Positions 33,561 to 42,247 are shown, counted from the first letter of the stretch. The stretch is 64,000 nt of DNA from Streptomyces camponoticapitis (GCF_014646115.1 NZ_BMMV01000003.1:1-64000); one strand, 5' to 3'. The notes: generated by a model from the letters alone, not told the origin. Numbers and translations: made by a program.

Positions 33561-34177
33561 CACAGGCCTCCGAGCAGGTCGTCGAGGGGTGCGGGGGTGC
33601 GGTCGGGGTCCAGGGCCTCCACCAGGACGCGACCGTAGTGGATCTTGCGTCCCTTCTTCGTGCCGAGGAAGCGCCTCAACTGCTGCTCCGGCGCACGCCC
33701 CTGCTGCGCGGGCTGACGAAGGAACGTCTGGAGGGCGCGTACGTCGCCCTCCGCCCGTACGAGCTCCGCGACCCGCGGCACACCCAGCGCGCGGATGAGC
33801 TCGTCCTCCAGGTCCGCCGTGCAGACGAAGAACTCCTGCCGCGCCGCACCGGCCCGCTCCAGGCCGTCCGCGTAGAAGCGGCGCTCCGCCTCGTCGCACA
33901 GTCCGGTGAGACGCAGGTCCAGGCCCGGTGGCCCGAGGAGCCCGGCGAAACGGCCGACGCTCATCGCACCGCCCATCGGCAGGACACAGATCCCCTCTGC
34001 CGCCAGGTCCCGGCCGCGGCGCGCGGCCAGCGCGTCGACCGCGGCGGCGTCGCTCGGTCCTTCGAGGAGGACGGCGGCCCGAACGGACAGTCGCGCGGCC
34101 AGCTCACGCGCGGGTCCGCCGGGGCCGCCGGCCGCCCACGCGATGACCGCTTCCCGGAAAGACCCCATGTCAGCCAT
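33560..34177 (-). CDS. TOPRIM-like domain protein
   Basis: A 205-residue protein with a stand-alone TOPRIM-like fold. VLLEGPSDAAAVDALA carries the conserved Glu, and GLCDEAERRF and FVCTADLEDELIRALG stand where the DxD acidic motif and the following segment of OLD-type nucleases occur. Bacterial proteins of this kind are annotated as TOPRIM nucleotidyl transferase/hydrolase domain proteins. No ATPase partner, as found in OLD nucleases, is adjacent; the only partner is the co-translated GNAT gene. Catalytic function is uncertain. Confidence 0.75.
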   Translation of the reverse strand: MADMGSFREAVIAWAAGGPGGPARELAARLSVRAAVLLEGPSDAAAVDALAARRGRDLAAEGICVLPMGGAMSVGRFAGLLGPPGLDLRLTGLCDEAERRFYADGLERAGAARQEFFVCTADLEDELIRALGVPRVAELVRAEGDVRALQTFLRQPAQQGRAPEQQLRRFLGTKKGRKIHYGRVLVEALDPDRTPAPLDDLLGGL

Positions 34178-34343
34178 GAGGCGAGTCTCCGCTCTTTCCG
34201 GCCGGCGCGGTAAGGAATTTCCACCGGCGCGCCGGTCGGCCTGGGTCGGCCTGCCGGTCGGCGCGGTGATCGCCGGAATAGCCGGGTGCCGCCGGAGGTT
34301 GTCGGCATCGCTGATACAAGCTTCAACAAACCGGAGGTATGTG

Positions 34344-34769
34344 ATGGGCAGGATAGTGGTGGGAGTCGACGGGTCGGCTTCCTCGGTGAAGGCGCTGCAC
34401 TGGGCCGTACGGCAGGCCGAGCTCACCGGCGACACGGTGGAGGCCGCGATCGGCTGGGAGTACCCGGCCGGTGCGTGGGCGACGATGGCTCCCGGCATTC
34501 CGCCGGAGTTCGACCCGGAGAAGCTGGCGGTCCAGATCCTGGACGAGACGCTGGAATCCGCCCTCGGCAAGGAGGGCGCGGCGGCCGTCGACCGGCAGGT
34601 CGTCGGCGCGCACGCCGCCCAGGCGCTGCTCGCCCGCGCCGAGGGCGCCGAACTGCTGGTGGTCGGCGACCGCGGCTACAGCGGCTTCAAGGCCGCCCTG
34701 CTGGGCTCCGTGAGCCTGCATGTCACGCAGCACGCGACGGTGCCGGTGGTCGTCGTCCGCGGCGAATGA
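34344..34769 (+). CDS. Universal stress protein (UspA family)
   Basis: A 141-residue single-domain UspA protein. The N-terminal beta strand reads MGRIVVGVDGSASSVKALHWA with the conserved Asp, and the ATP-binding loop appears as VVGDRGYSGFKAALLGSVSLHV, matching G-2X-G-9X-G-(S/T). It is probably ATP-binding and stress-induced. GGAGG lies nine bases before the ATG. It is a single gene, transcribed away from the TOPRIM gene and towards the SnoaL-like gene. Confidence 0.92.
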   Translation: MGRIVVGVDGSASSVKALHWAVRQAELTGDTVEAAIGWEYPAGAWATMAPGIPPEFDPEKLAVQILDETLESALGKEGAAAVDRQVVGAHAAQALLARAEGAELLVVGDRGYSGFKAALLGSVSLHVTQHATVPVVVVRGE

Positions 34770-34787
34770 TCCGTGGGCCGGGCGGAG

Positions 34788-35135
34788 TTACGGCGCGATG
34801 GTCAGGTCCTCGATCAGTCCGTCGCGCAGCGTGAAGCGGAAGCGGAGGTCGACGCGCCCGCCGGGGAAATCTCCCTCCAGGCGGTTGGTGACGGTGAGAT
34901 GCGCGTCGTCCTCGCTCTCGACGGCGAGGAGTTCGGTGGTGTACGTGTACTCGCTCGCCGCCGTACCGAGCCACCGCTCGATCTCGGCCGTGCCGGTGTA
35001 GGTCGAGCCGTCGTCGGTGACGGTGGCGTCGTCGCGCATGGTCGCGAGCGCGGCGGCGGTGTCGCGGACGTGGTGGGCGGCCAGATAGCGGGCGACGACC
35101 TCGGGGATGGCGGGGATGGCCGGGTTGGCGGACAT
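34788..35135 (-). CDS. SnoaL-like / NTF2-family protein
   Basis: A 115-residue alpha+beta-barrel protein of the SnoaL_2/NTF2 superfamily (VARYLAAHHVRDTAAALATM, ATVTDDGSTYTGTAEIERWL, FRFTLRDGLIEDLTI). These act as isomerases, cyclases or ligand-binding proteins; the substrate cannot be inferred. It is divergent from the HxlR regulator with a 33-bp operator between them, which makes it the probable regulatory target. Confidence 0.87.
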   Translation of the reverse strand: MSANPAIPAIPEVVARYLAAHHVRDTAAALATMRDDATVTDDGSTYTGTAEIERWLGTAASEYTYTTELLAVESEDDAHLTVTNRLEGDFPGGRVDLRFRFTLRDGLIEDLTIAP

Positions 35136-35155
35136 GAAGCTTCAGCTCCCTCAGT

Positions 35156-35188
35156 GCTAAAATAGAAGTGACTAACTTCGACTTTAGC
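35156..35188. promoter_or_regulatory. HxlR operator between divergent genes
   Basis: GCTAAAATAGAAGT at 35156-35169 and its near-perfect complement ACTTCGACTTTAGC at 35175-35188 (12 of 14 pairs) flank a 5-bp spacer. The AT content is far above the surroundings. It lies between the SnoaL-like gene and the HxlR gene and probably controls both. Confidence 0.8.
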
Positions 35189-35224
35189 AGTAACGGAACG
35201 GACGAGCGGACGGGGCGGGACCAT

Positions 35225-35782
35225 ATGGCGGGGCGAGGGAACAGGATGCGGCTGGAGGACCGGACATGTCCGCTGTCCACCACCGTGCGGCAGGTCGGCG
35301 AGTGGTGGACGCTGCTGATCCTTCACGACGCGTTCGACGGCTATACGCGCTTCGACCAGTTCCAGGAGAGCCTCGGCATCTCCTCCAGCATGCTCACCAC
35401 CCGGCTCAAGACCCTCGTCGCGGACGGGCTGTTGGAGCGCCGCCCGTACCAACAGGGCCCGACGCGCTACGAGTACGTCCTCACGGACCTCGGCCGCTCG
35501 CTGCGCCCCGTCCTCGTCGCCCTCGCCGCATGGGGCAACTCACGGCTGCCGGCCGAGGACCGGACCATGGTCCTGGTCGACGCGACGACGGGCGCGGAGG
35601 TCGAGCCGGTGGTGGTCGACGCGGCCTCCGGGCGACGGCTGGACGACAGCGAGAAGTACGTCTTCGCGGCCGGTCCGGCGGCGACCGGCGGGATGCTCGC
35701 GCGGTACGGCCCGGACCGGCCGGGCGGGCGACCGGACTCCGGTGAGGACGCGGTCAAGTCCGGTTACCCGCAGGGAAGTTGA
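35225..35782 (+). CDS. HxlR-family transcriptional regulator
   Basis: A 185-residue regulator with the HxlR winged helix over residues about 10-105: CPLSTTVRQVGEWWTLLILHDAF, then RFDQFQESLGISSSMLTTRL and YEYVLTDLGRSL. A C-terminal extension of about 70 residues (VEPVVVDAASGRRLDDSEKYVF) resembles a small beta domain and ends in a Gly/Pro tail. The N-terminal CP motif is shared with thiol-sensing HxlR members such as HypR, so redox sensing is possible. ATG 35225 is used because an upstream in-frame GTG at 35168 lies inside the operator; ATG 35246 is also possible. Confidence 0.87.
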   Translation: MAGRGNRMRLEDRTCPLSTTVRQVGEWWTLLILHDAFDGYTRFDQFQESLGISSSMLTTRLKTLVADGLLERRPYQQGPTRYEYVLTDLGRSLRPVLVALAAWGNSRLPAEDRTMVLVDATTGAEVEPVVVDAASGRRLDDSEKYVFAAGPAATGGMLARYGPDRPGGRPDSGEDAVKSGYPQGS

Positions 35783-35966
35783 CACGTACCTCTACTACAA
35801 ACGCGCGGGTTTTCTGCACCGGATCACGTAGCCGATCGGGGCTGTTGTGTGCATCGCGGCGGCCCGCTCGGAAACGTTCCGAATGTTTCCCTGAAGGTGC
35901 CTCAAGGGGCCAGTCGCGACGGGTTGAATGGACCTCGACCAAGCTCGCTGAACGATGGAGAGACCC

Positions 35967-36284
35967 TTGAGCACTTCCGACGCCACCATGCAGGCTCTCG
36001 CCGCCAGGTTCGACCCGGCGGCAGCCGCAGGCCTGGACCTCACCTTCGGCTTCAACGTGACCGACGAGGACAAGCAGTTCTCCTTGACGGTGAAGGACGG
36101 GACCTGCTCGCTGCAGGAGGGGGCGAACCCGGACGCCAACGCCACACTCGTGCTGGACGCCGACACCCTCAAGTCCATCCAGTCGGGTTCCTCCGACGGG
36201 ACGCAGGAGTTCACCGCCGGCCGGCTCCGCATAGAGGGTGACCCGATCGTCGCCCAGAAGCTGGGCACGCTGTTCCCGGCCTGA
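35967..36284 (+). CDS. SCP2 sterol-binding-domain-like protein
   Basis: A small protein (105 residues from TTG 35967) of the SCP2/UCP-like fold: FDPAAAAGLDLTFGFNVTDED, KDGTCSLQEGANPDANATLVLDADTL as the central hairpins, and FTAGRLRIEGDPIVAQKLGTLF at the C-terminus. Family members bind lipids or fatty acyl ligands. TTG has GGAGAGA just upstream, whereas an ATG at 35955 lacks a ribosome site, so I prefer TTG. It is a single gene followed by a strong terminator. Confidence 0.85.
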   Translation: MSTSDATMQALAARFDPAAAAGLDLTFGFNVTDEDKQFSLTVKDGTCSLQEGANPDANATLVLDADTLKSIQSGSSDGTQEFTAGRLRIEGDPIVAQKLGTLFPA

Positions 36285-36307
36285 TCCGGCTGATCGGCTT
36301 ACGCGGT

Positions 36308-36339
36308 GGGCCCGCGGTCACCTCGGTGACCGCGGGCCC
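36308..36339 (+). terminator. Terminator after the SCP2-like gene
   Basis: A perfect 14-bp stem: GGGCCCGCGGTCAC at 36308-36321 with its complement at 36326-36339 and a 4-base loop. No T-run follows, as is usual in Streptomyces. Confidence 0.8.
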
Positions 36340-36466
36340 GCTCGCGTGACGCTCGCGTGCGTGACGCCCGCGTGCGCCTCTTCGCGAGAGCCCACCCGCG
36401 GTTCGCCGGCGGCGCGGCGGGGATTTCGTATGCCGATTGTCAGTGGTGCCTTCTATGGTTTTGGGC

Positions 36467-39400
36467 ATGACCCCTGCACTCATCGGGCGTGACCACCCCG
36501 CAGGCGTCCTACGCGCGGAGATCGGCCGGGCGACGGACAGCCACGGGGGTCTCGTGCTGATCGCGGGCGAGGCGGGCATCGGCAAGACCACGCTGGTCAC
36601 GGCCGCCGCCCAGGAGGCCAGGCAGCGCGGGGCGCTCGTGCTCGGCGGCTCCTGCTGGGAAGGCAGCGCCCCGGGGTACTGGCCGTGGGTGCAGGTCGTG
36701 CGCGGGATGCGGCGCGGCCTGGGCGAGGCCGCGTGGGCGAAGGCCGAGCGCGCGGCGGGCGGGCGGCTCGCGGTGCTGCTCGGCGAGGCGGCCGGGGACG
36801 ACGAGGCCAAGGACGCCTTCTCCGTGTACGACGCGGTGACGACCGCTCTCGTCACGATCTCGCAGGACCGGCCGGTCGTCGTGGTCGTGGACGACCTGCA
36901 CTGGGCGGACACCGCGTCGGTCAAGCTCCTCGAATTCGCCGCCCAGCACGCCTGGTTCGAGCGGCTGCTGCTCATCGGGACGTACCGGGACGTGGAGGTG
37001 GAGGCGCCGGGCCACCCGCTCCAGCAGCTCATCCTTCCGCTCGTCGCCCGCGCCACCACCGCCGTCACGCTGACCGGGCTCGACCGGGACGACGTGGGCG
37101 CGCTCCTCGCGCTGACCACCGGGCGGGAGCCGGAGCCCGCGCTGGTGGACGAGGTGCACAGCCGCACGGGCGGCAATCCGTTCTTCGTGGAGCAGACCGC
37201 CCGGCTCTGGCACGGCGGCAGCCCGGTCAGCGCGATCGCCCCCGGCGTACGGGAGGCCGTGCGGCGGCGGCTGTCGATGCTGCCCAAGCCGGTGGGCGAC
37301 CTGCTGGTGGCGGCGAGCGTGCTGGGCAGGGAGTTCCACCGCCAGGTGCTCGCCGCCGCCACGTCGGCGCCCGTGCCGCACGTGGACCGGCTGCTGGACC
37401 GGGCCGTGTCCGCGCGGCTGGTGGTGACACGCAAGGGCGGCCGGTTCGCCTTCGCCCACGACCTCGTGCGCGAGACGCTCTACGACTCCCTGGAGGAGGC
37501 GGAGGCGGCCCGGCTGCACGGCGCGGTCGTACGGGGCCTGGACTCCGCGCCGGCGCTGGGCGACAAGATCTTCCCCGCCGATCTGGCCCGGCACGCCCAT
37601 CTCGCCGGTGACACCGTGGAGCGCGACCACCGCATCGATCTGCTGCTCGCGGCCGCGCGGGACGCGTCGAGCAGGCTCGCGGCCGAGGAGGCCGTCGGTC
37701 ACTACCGGCGCGCGCTGGAGGTGGCGGAGACCGCGGGGGAAGGTGATCCGCGGCGCGCCGTCCTCATCGCGCTCGACCTGGCCGGCGAGCTGCGGCACCA
37801 CGGCCTGGAGGACGAGGCCCGGCGGTATTTCGACCGCGCGGTGACACCGGCGCGGGAGCTGGGCGATCCGGAGCTGCTGACCCGCGTGGCGCTCACGGTC
37901 CACCAGATGCACGACATCCCGGGCCAGGGGCCGCACGCCGCGGAGTTGCTGGACGAGGCCTACCGCGCGCTGTTCGGCGAAGGCGAGAGGGACAGCGGCG
38001 CGGACCTTCCCCCGGCCCGTGGCGCGGAGAGGGAGCGGATGGCGCAGGATCTCGCCGTCCGTGCCACCGATCTCGCCCGGCGGGACGATGACGACGAGGC
38101 GCTCGCGTTCTCGCTCTGGGCGCGGCACGACACGATCTGGGGCCTCGGCACCTCCGAGGAGCGGCTCGCCCTCACCACCGAGATGTCGGCGGTGGCCCGC
38201 CGCACGCGGAATCTGGACATGGAGGTGCACGCCGCGGCGATGCGCTGGGTGACGCTGCTGGAGCTGGGGGATCCGCTCTTCCTGAGCCAGTTGCGTACGT
38301 ACGCGGTCCTGGCCGAGCGGGCGGGCAAGCGCAGGTACGAGCTGGGCAAGGCGGTCGACCTGGGCATCATCGCCGCGCTCAGCGGCGACTTCGAGCAGGC
38401 GGAGAAGTGGTACGCCGACACGGTCGAGGTGGCGGACGGCCACGGGCCTTACGAATACCTGGCCACCCACCTGCTCTGGGCCCTGCACATGATCCGGGGG
38501 CGTTACGACAAGGCCGACGCCGTCTCGCGCGGCCTCGACGGCGCGGGCTATCCGCTGCCCGTCCTGCTCGACGGGATCGCCGCGATCGAATGCGGAGACA
38601 CGGAGCGGGCGCTGCGGCGCCTGCGGGAGCTGGAGGACCGGCCCGAGGCGGTGTCGCGGATCTTCGCGCCGCTGCTCTTCCGGCTCCGGGCACACACGGC
38701 CGCCGCGACGGGCGATCCCCAGTTGATCGCCGAGGCCCGGGACGCCCTCGGCGCGCACAGCGGCCGATGGCTCGTCGCGCTGTACGGCTGCGACATCAGC
38801 GGACCGGTCGACCTGTGGCTCGGCATGCTCGACGCGGCGGAGGGGCGCTGGGACATGGCGGTGGCCGCGTTCACCTCGGCGCGCGACTCCGCCGACCGTC
38901 TCAAGGCGAGACCCTGGTCCCTGCGCGCGGGCCTGGGGCTGGCGGACGCGCTGCGGGCCCGCGGCGGGGCGGGGGACGCCGCGGCGGAGGCGAGGCTGCG
39001 GGCGGAGACGTCGCGCGCGGCGAAGGCGATGGGGCTGGAGCATCTGGAGGGGCGGCGGCCCGGTGTGACGGGCGGCGGAAACAGGGAGACGGCAGCCGGG
39101 CCGGACGCCGGCACTCCCACCCGCCCCGCCACCGGGGCCGACGGGCCTCGACCAGGCACATCCGGGACGGAGTTCAGGCGGGACGGGGCTGTGTGGTCGC
39201 TCGCCTTCGACGGGCGGGCGGTCCATGTGCCCGACGCCAAAGGGCTGCGCGATCTGCACACGCTGCTCTCGCACCCGGGCACGGACTTCCCCGCCGTCCG
39301 GCTGCTCGCGCCCGACGGCGGCGAGACGGCCGTGGCGGCACGGGCCATGGGCGGCGACCCGGTCCTGGACGAACGGGCCAAGGCCGAGTACCGACGGCGG

Positions 39401-39751
39401 CTCGACCAACTGGACCGGGAGATCGACCGCGCGGGCGAGCGCGGCGACGACGCGCGCGCCGCCGCGTACGACAGGGAGCGCCAGGCCCTCCTCGACGAAC
39501 TCCGCACGGCCGCCGGTCTCGGCGGGCGCACCCGGCGACTGGGCGACGAGGCCGAGCGGGCCCGCAAGACGGTCACGGCCCGGATCCGCGACACCCTGCG
39601 CAAACTCGACGCGCTCCACCCCGAACTGGCCGCGCATCTGCGGAAGTCGGTGACGACGGGCTCGACCTGCGCGTACCGCCCGGAGCTCGCGGACGACACC
39701 GGGACGGGCGAAAGCGGTGCTCTGTCCGCCGACCTCGACTGGCGACTGTGA
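36467..39751 (+). CDS. Large STAND-type ATPase regulator with TPR region and C-terminal winged-helix-like domain
   Basis: A 1094-residue signalling ATPase. Walker A GEAGIGKT is at 34-41 and Walker B VVVVVDDLHWAD near 137-147, in the AAA_16/adenylate-cyclase-associated ATPase style. Residues about 380-890 are helical TPR-like repeats. After a Pro/Thr-rich linker, FRRDGAVWSLAFDGRAVHV begins a C-terminal domain that I recall from similar actinobacterial ATPases, followed by a charged coiled coil (about 965-1015). No LuxR HTH is seen. ATG 36467 is preceded closely by weak promoter-like bases and no ribosome site, so the message may be leaderless. Confidence 0.85.
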   Translation: MTPALIGRDHPAGVLRAEIGRATDSHGGLVLIAGEAGIGKTTLVTAAAQEARQRGALVLGGSCWEGSAPGYWPWVQVVRGMRRGLGEAAWAKAERAAGGRLAVLLGEAAGDDEAKDAFSVYDAVTTALVTISQDRPVVVVVDDLHWADTASVKLLEFAAQHAWFERLLLIGTYRDVEVEAPGHPLQQLILPLVARATTAVTLTGLDRDDVGALLALTTGREPEPALVDEVHSRTGGNPFFVEQTARLWHGGSPVSAIAPGVREAVRRRLSMLPKPVGDLLVAASVLGREFHRQVLAAATSAPVPHVDRLLDRAVSARLVVTRKGGRFAFAHDLVRETLYDSLEEAEAARLHGAVVRGLDSAPALGDKIFPADLARHAHLAGDTVERDHRIDLLLAAARDASSRLAAEEAVGHYRRALEVAETAGEGDPRRAVLIALDLAGELRHHGLEDEARRYFDRAVTPARELGDPELLTRVALTVHQMHDIPGQGPHAAELLDEAYRALFGEGERDSGADLPPARGAERERMAQDLAVRATDLARRDDDDEALAFSLWARHDTIWGLGTSEERLALTTEMSAVARRTRNLDMEVHAAAMRWVTLLELGDPLFLSQLRTYAVLAERAGKRRYELGKAVDLGIIAALSGDFEQAEKWYADTVEVADGHGPYEYLATHLLWALHMIRGRYDKADAVSRGLDGAGYPLPVLLDGIAAIECGDTERALRRLRELEDRPEAVSRIFAPLLFRLRAHTAAATGDPQLIAEARDALGAHSGRWLVALYGCDISGPVDLWLGMLDAAEGRWDMAVAAFTSARDSADRLKARPWSLRAGLGLADALRARGGAGDAAAEARLRAETSRAAKAMGLEHLEGRRPGVTGGGNRETAAGPDAGTPTRPATGADGPRPGTSGTEFRRDGAVWSLAFDGRAVHVPDAKGLRDLHTLLSHPGTDFPAVRLLAPDGGETAVAARAMGGDPVLDERAKAEYRRRLDQLDREIDRAGERGDDARAAAYDRERQALLDELRTAAGLGGRTRRLGDEAERARKTVTARIRDTLRKLDALHPELAAHLRKSVTTGSTCAYRPELADDTGTGESGALSADLDWRL

Positions 39752-39795
39752 GCCCCGGCCCCGCAGCGTGGGCGGCCGCAGCGGAGGCTAGGGTC

Positions 39796-40824
39796 GTGAA
39801 CGTGTTGAGCCCACCGGTGAGCAGGGACTTGGTCGTCGTCGGCGCCGGCATCGTCGGGGCGTCGGTGGCCTATCACGCCGCACGGGCGGGTGCCACGGTG
39901 ACGTTGGTCGACGCCGGGCGGCCGGGCGCCGGCGTGACGGCGGACTCGTTCGCCTGGATCGGAGCGTCCGGCGTGCGCAAGGGTCCGGCCGCCGGGCTGC
40001 GGGCCACCGCGACGGCGGAGTACCACCGGCTCGGGGCCGAGTTGCCGGGGCTCCCGGTGACCTGGTCCGGCTCGCTGAGCTGGACCAGGGAGGGCAGTGC
40101 GCCGGACGCCGGGCCCGGACAGACGATCGTGGACGCGGCCACGGCGGCGACGCTTGAGCCCACCCTTCGGCAGCCTCCGCAGTGGGCTGTCTGGGCGCCG
40201 GATGACGGCGCTGCCGACTCGGTGGGCGTGACCGAGCGGCTGGTCGCGGGCGCTCGCGCCCATGGAGCCCGGGTACATCTGGACACTCCGGTCACCGCGC
40301 TCCGCCGGGATGCGGCGGGCCGGATCGCCGGGGTCGATACGGCGGCGGGACCCCTCTCCGGTGCGACGGTGGTGCTGGCGGCGGGAGTTGCCACGGCGGC
40401 GCTGGGCGCGCCGCTCGGCGTGCGCGTCCCGGTCGAACCGTCCCCGTGTCCGCTGTTCCGTCTCCGCGCCCCGGCCGGTCTGGTCCGCACCGTGGTCAAC
40501 ACCGAGGACTTCGATCTCCGGCAGGTCGCCCCGGACCGGCTGATCGCCGCCGCGGACTCGCCCGAACGGACCCTTGCCGCCGTCCGGTCCACCTTCCAGG
40601 GCACCGGGAGCGTCGAGCTGCTCAGCACCCGGCTCGGAGTGCGACCGATGCCGGCCGACGGTGAGCCGATCATCGGCCCGGTCGCCGAGGTCCCCGGCCT
40701 CTACGTGACGGTGATGCACTCGGCGGTCACGCTCGCCGCGGCCGTCGGCCGCCTGGCCGCACGGGAGTTGGTCGAGGGAACGGCCGAGCCGGCCCTGTCG
40801 GCCTGCCGCCCGGACCGCTTCTAG
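39796..40824 (+). CDS. FAD-dependent oxidoreductase (DAO family)
   Basis: A 342-residue flavoenzyme of the glycine oxidase/D-amino-acid-oxidase family. The dinucleotide fold reads LVVVGAGIVGASVAYHAARAGATV, GVTADSFAWIG is the flavin contact, and the C-terminal RPMPADGEPIIGPVAEVPGL with MHSAVTLAAAVGR completes the FAD site. It probably oxidises an amine or amino acid with release of peroxide. GGAGG lies eight bases before GTG 39796. It follows the large ATPase gene by 44 bp on the same strand, so co-transcription is likely. Confidence 0.9.
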   Translation: MNVLSPPVSRDLVVVGAGIVGASVAYHAARAGATVTLVDAGRPGAGVTADSFAWIGASGVRKGPAAGLRATATAEYHRLGAELPGLPVTWSGSLSWTREGSAPDAGPGQTIVDAATAATLEPTLRQPPQWAVWAPDDGAADSVGVTERLVAGARAHGARVHLDTPVTALRRDAAGRIAGVDTAAGPLSGATVVLAAGVATAALGAPLGVRVPVEPSPCPLFRLRAPAGLVRTVVNTEDFDLRQVAPDRLIAAADSPERTLAAVRSTFQGTGSVELLSTRLGVRPMPADGEPIIGPVAEVPGLYVTVMHSAVTLAAAVGRLAARELVEGTAEPALSACRPDRF

Positions 40825-41013
40825 GGCGTGTCTTGAAAGTGGCGTCGCCCGCCCGCAGGGCGGGGCTCACGGCGTCCGCCGCGGAGCGGCCGATGTCACG
40901 TGCTGCGGTGCCACGTGTCCCGGGCCCGGGAAGATCGACAGGACCTGGCCCGGTGGCGGCCGTGGTGGGCTCGATGCGGAGATCCAGCCCCCCACGCCGT
41001 CCGTGGACGAGAT

Positions 41014-42114
41014 TCAGACACGCGTGACCGCGTCGGCCACCGCGCAGGCGACGTTGTCCGATCCGCCCGCCGCGAGGGCCAGCGCGATCAGCTCGCGCAC
41101 GGCGTCCTCCGGCTCCGCCGCCGTACGCAGGACGCGCCGGATGTCCTCGGGCCGTACGACCGTGAACAGGCCGTCCGAACAGAGCAGATACCGGTCGCCC
41201 GGCTGCACGTCGTGCAGCCGCAGATCGGGGCGGGCGTGGTCCTCGCTGCCGTCCAGGGCGCGCAGCAGCAGCGCCCGTCGGGGATGGGACACCCCCTCCT
41301 CGGCGGTGAGGCTGCCCGCGTCGATCATCGACTGCACGAGGGTGTGGTCGTGCGTGATGCGGGAGACCTCACCGCCCCGCAGCAGATACGCGCGGGTGTC
41401 ACCGACATGTACGAGCGCCAGCCGGGACCCCGTCCACAGCATCGCCGTGAGCGTCGTCCCGGAGCCACCGGGACCCCCCGTCGCCCCCGCCCGGTTCACC
41501 CGGTCCACCGCGTCCGCCAGGCCGTTGAGCACATCCGCGCCCCGGACCGACTCCTCCAGCGCCACCAGTGCCTCGACCGCCGCGCCGCTCGCCCGCGCCC
41601 CGTCGTCCCCGAACCCGTCCGCCACCGCGAGCAGCCGTGTACCGGCGTACGCCGTGTCCTGATTGACCGGCCGGACCAGTCCTCGGTCCGACCCGGCCGC
41701 GTAACGCATCGCTGTTTCCTTGCCCTTGCCCATCTCAGACATCTCTTCGACGCCTTCCCCTGCCGGTAGCCCCGACAGTTGGCCGACGAGGAAGGCCACC
41801 AGGTCCCCGCGCGCGGCGGTCTCCGTCTCCACCCGCGCCCAGTACGCCCCGATGTCCCGGCCGGCGGCACGTGGGTCCCTCTCGCACAGATCGCAGACCT
41901 CACCGATCCGGGCCAGCGGCATCCCTATGCGCCGTAGCCATGCCACCAGCCGGGCCCGGTCCAACTGGTCCCCGGTGTAATACCGGTAGCCGGTCGTCCC
42001 GTCCACGCGTGCCGGTAGCAGCAGCCCCAGCTCGTCGTAGAGACGCAGCGCCTTCGGTGACAGCCGGGACGCGCGGGCGAACGCGCCGATGGTCAGTTCA
42101 GCCATGTTCTCCAT
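41014..42114 (-). CDS. MerR-PP2C fusion: DNA-binding domain joined to a protein phosphatase
   Basis: A 366-residue one-polypeptide regulator. Residues 1-75 are a MerR winged helix (ELTIGAFARASRLSPKALRLYDE), about 80-125 a coiled coil (DLCERDPRAAGRDIGAYWARV). Residues about 135-365 are a PP2C domain with metal ligands preserved: RPVNQDTAYAG, VADGFGDDG, HVGDTRAYLLRGG, CSDGLF and GGSDNVACAV. The phosphatase takes the place usually held by a drug- or metal-binding domain. Start uncertain: ATG 42114, ATG 42105 or GTG 42126. It follows a DrrAB-like exporter on the same strand, and its own promoter contains a BmrR-like operator. Confidence 0.88.
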   Translation of the reverse strand: MENMAELTIGAFARASRLSPKALRLYDELGLLLPARVDGTTGYRYYTGDQLDRARLVAWLRRIGMPLARIGEVCDLCERDPRAAGRDIGAYWARVETETAARGDLVAFLVGQLSGLPAGEGVEEMSEMGKGKETAMRYAAGSDRGLVRPVNQDTAYAGTRLLAVADGFGDDGARASGAAVEALVALEESVRGADVLNGLADAVDRVNRAGATGGPGGSGTTLTAMLWTGSRLALVHVGDTRAYLLRGGEVSRITHDHTLVQSMIDAGSLTAEEGVSHPRRALLLRALDGSEDHARPDLRLHDVQPGDRYLLCSDGLFTVVRPEDIRRVLRTAAEPEDAVRELIALALAAGGSDNVACAVADAVTRV

Positions 42115-42170
42115 GCCGCGAAACACCGCCGTCCCTCTCCTCGTACCGGGCGCCTCGCCCGGCACCGCCG

Positions 42171-42201
42171 ATGCTGGGGCTTGCCCCTTGGGGAGAGTCA
42201 A
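42171..42201 (-). promoter_or_regulatory. MerR-type operator resembling the BmrR site
   Basis: On the minus strand TTGACTCTCCCCAAGGGG begins a -35 with a CCCC-AA-GGGG dyad in an extended spacer leading to CAGCAT. This closely resembles the Bacillus BmrR target, which starts TTGACTCTCCCCTAGG. It lies about 57 bp upstream of the MerR-PP2C gene, so autoregulation is likely. Confidence 0.72.
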
Positions 42202-42206
42202 CACAC

Positions 42207-42247
42207 CTGTGGCCCGCGGCTCTCCCCCGGGGAGTCGCAGGCCACAG
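42207..42247 (-). terminator. Hairpin after the exporter operon
   Basis: CTGTGGCC at 42207-42214 pairs with GGCCACAG at 42240-42247, with further GC pairing (CTCCCCC/GGGGAG) in the loop. It lies just past the permease stop, before the MerR-PP2C promoter. Confidence 0.6.

Noticed and set aside
36509..39637. About 1040-codon frame on the minus strand opposite the large ATPase
   Set aside because: Shadow frame; the plus-strand protein has Walker A, Walker B and repeat structure, while this one has none.
40825..41013. Repeat-like stretch after the FAD oxidoreductase (GCCCGCCC/GGGCGGGGC)
   Set aside because: Short GC pairing that may be part of a terminator, but too imperfect and common in GC-rich DNA to call.
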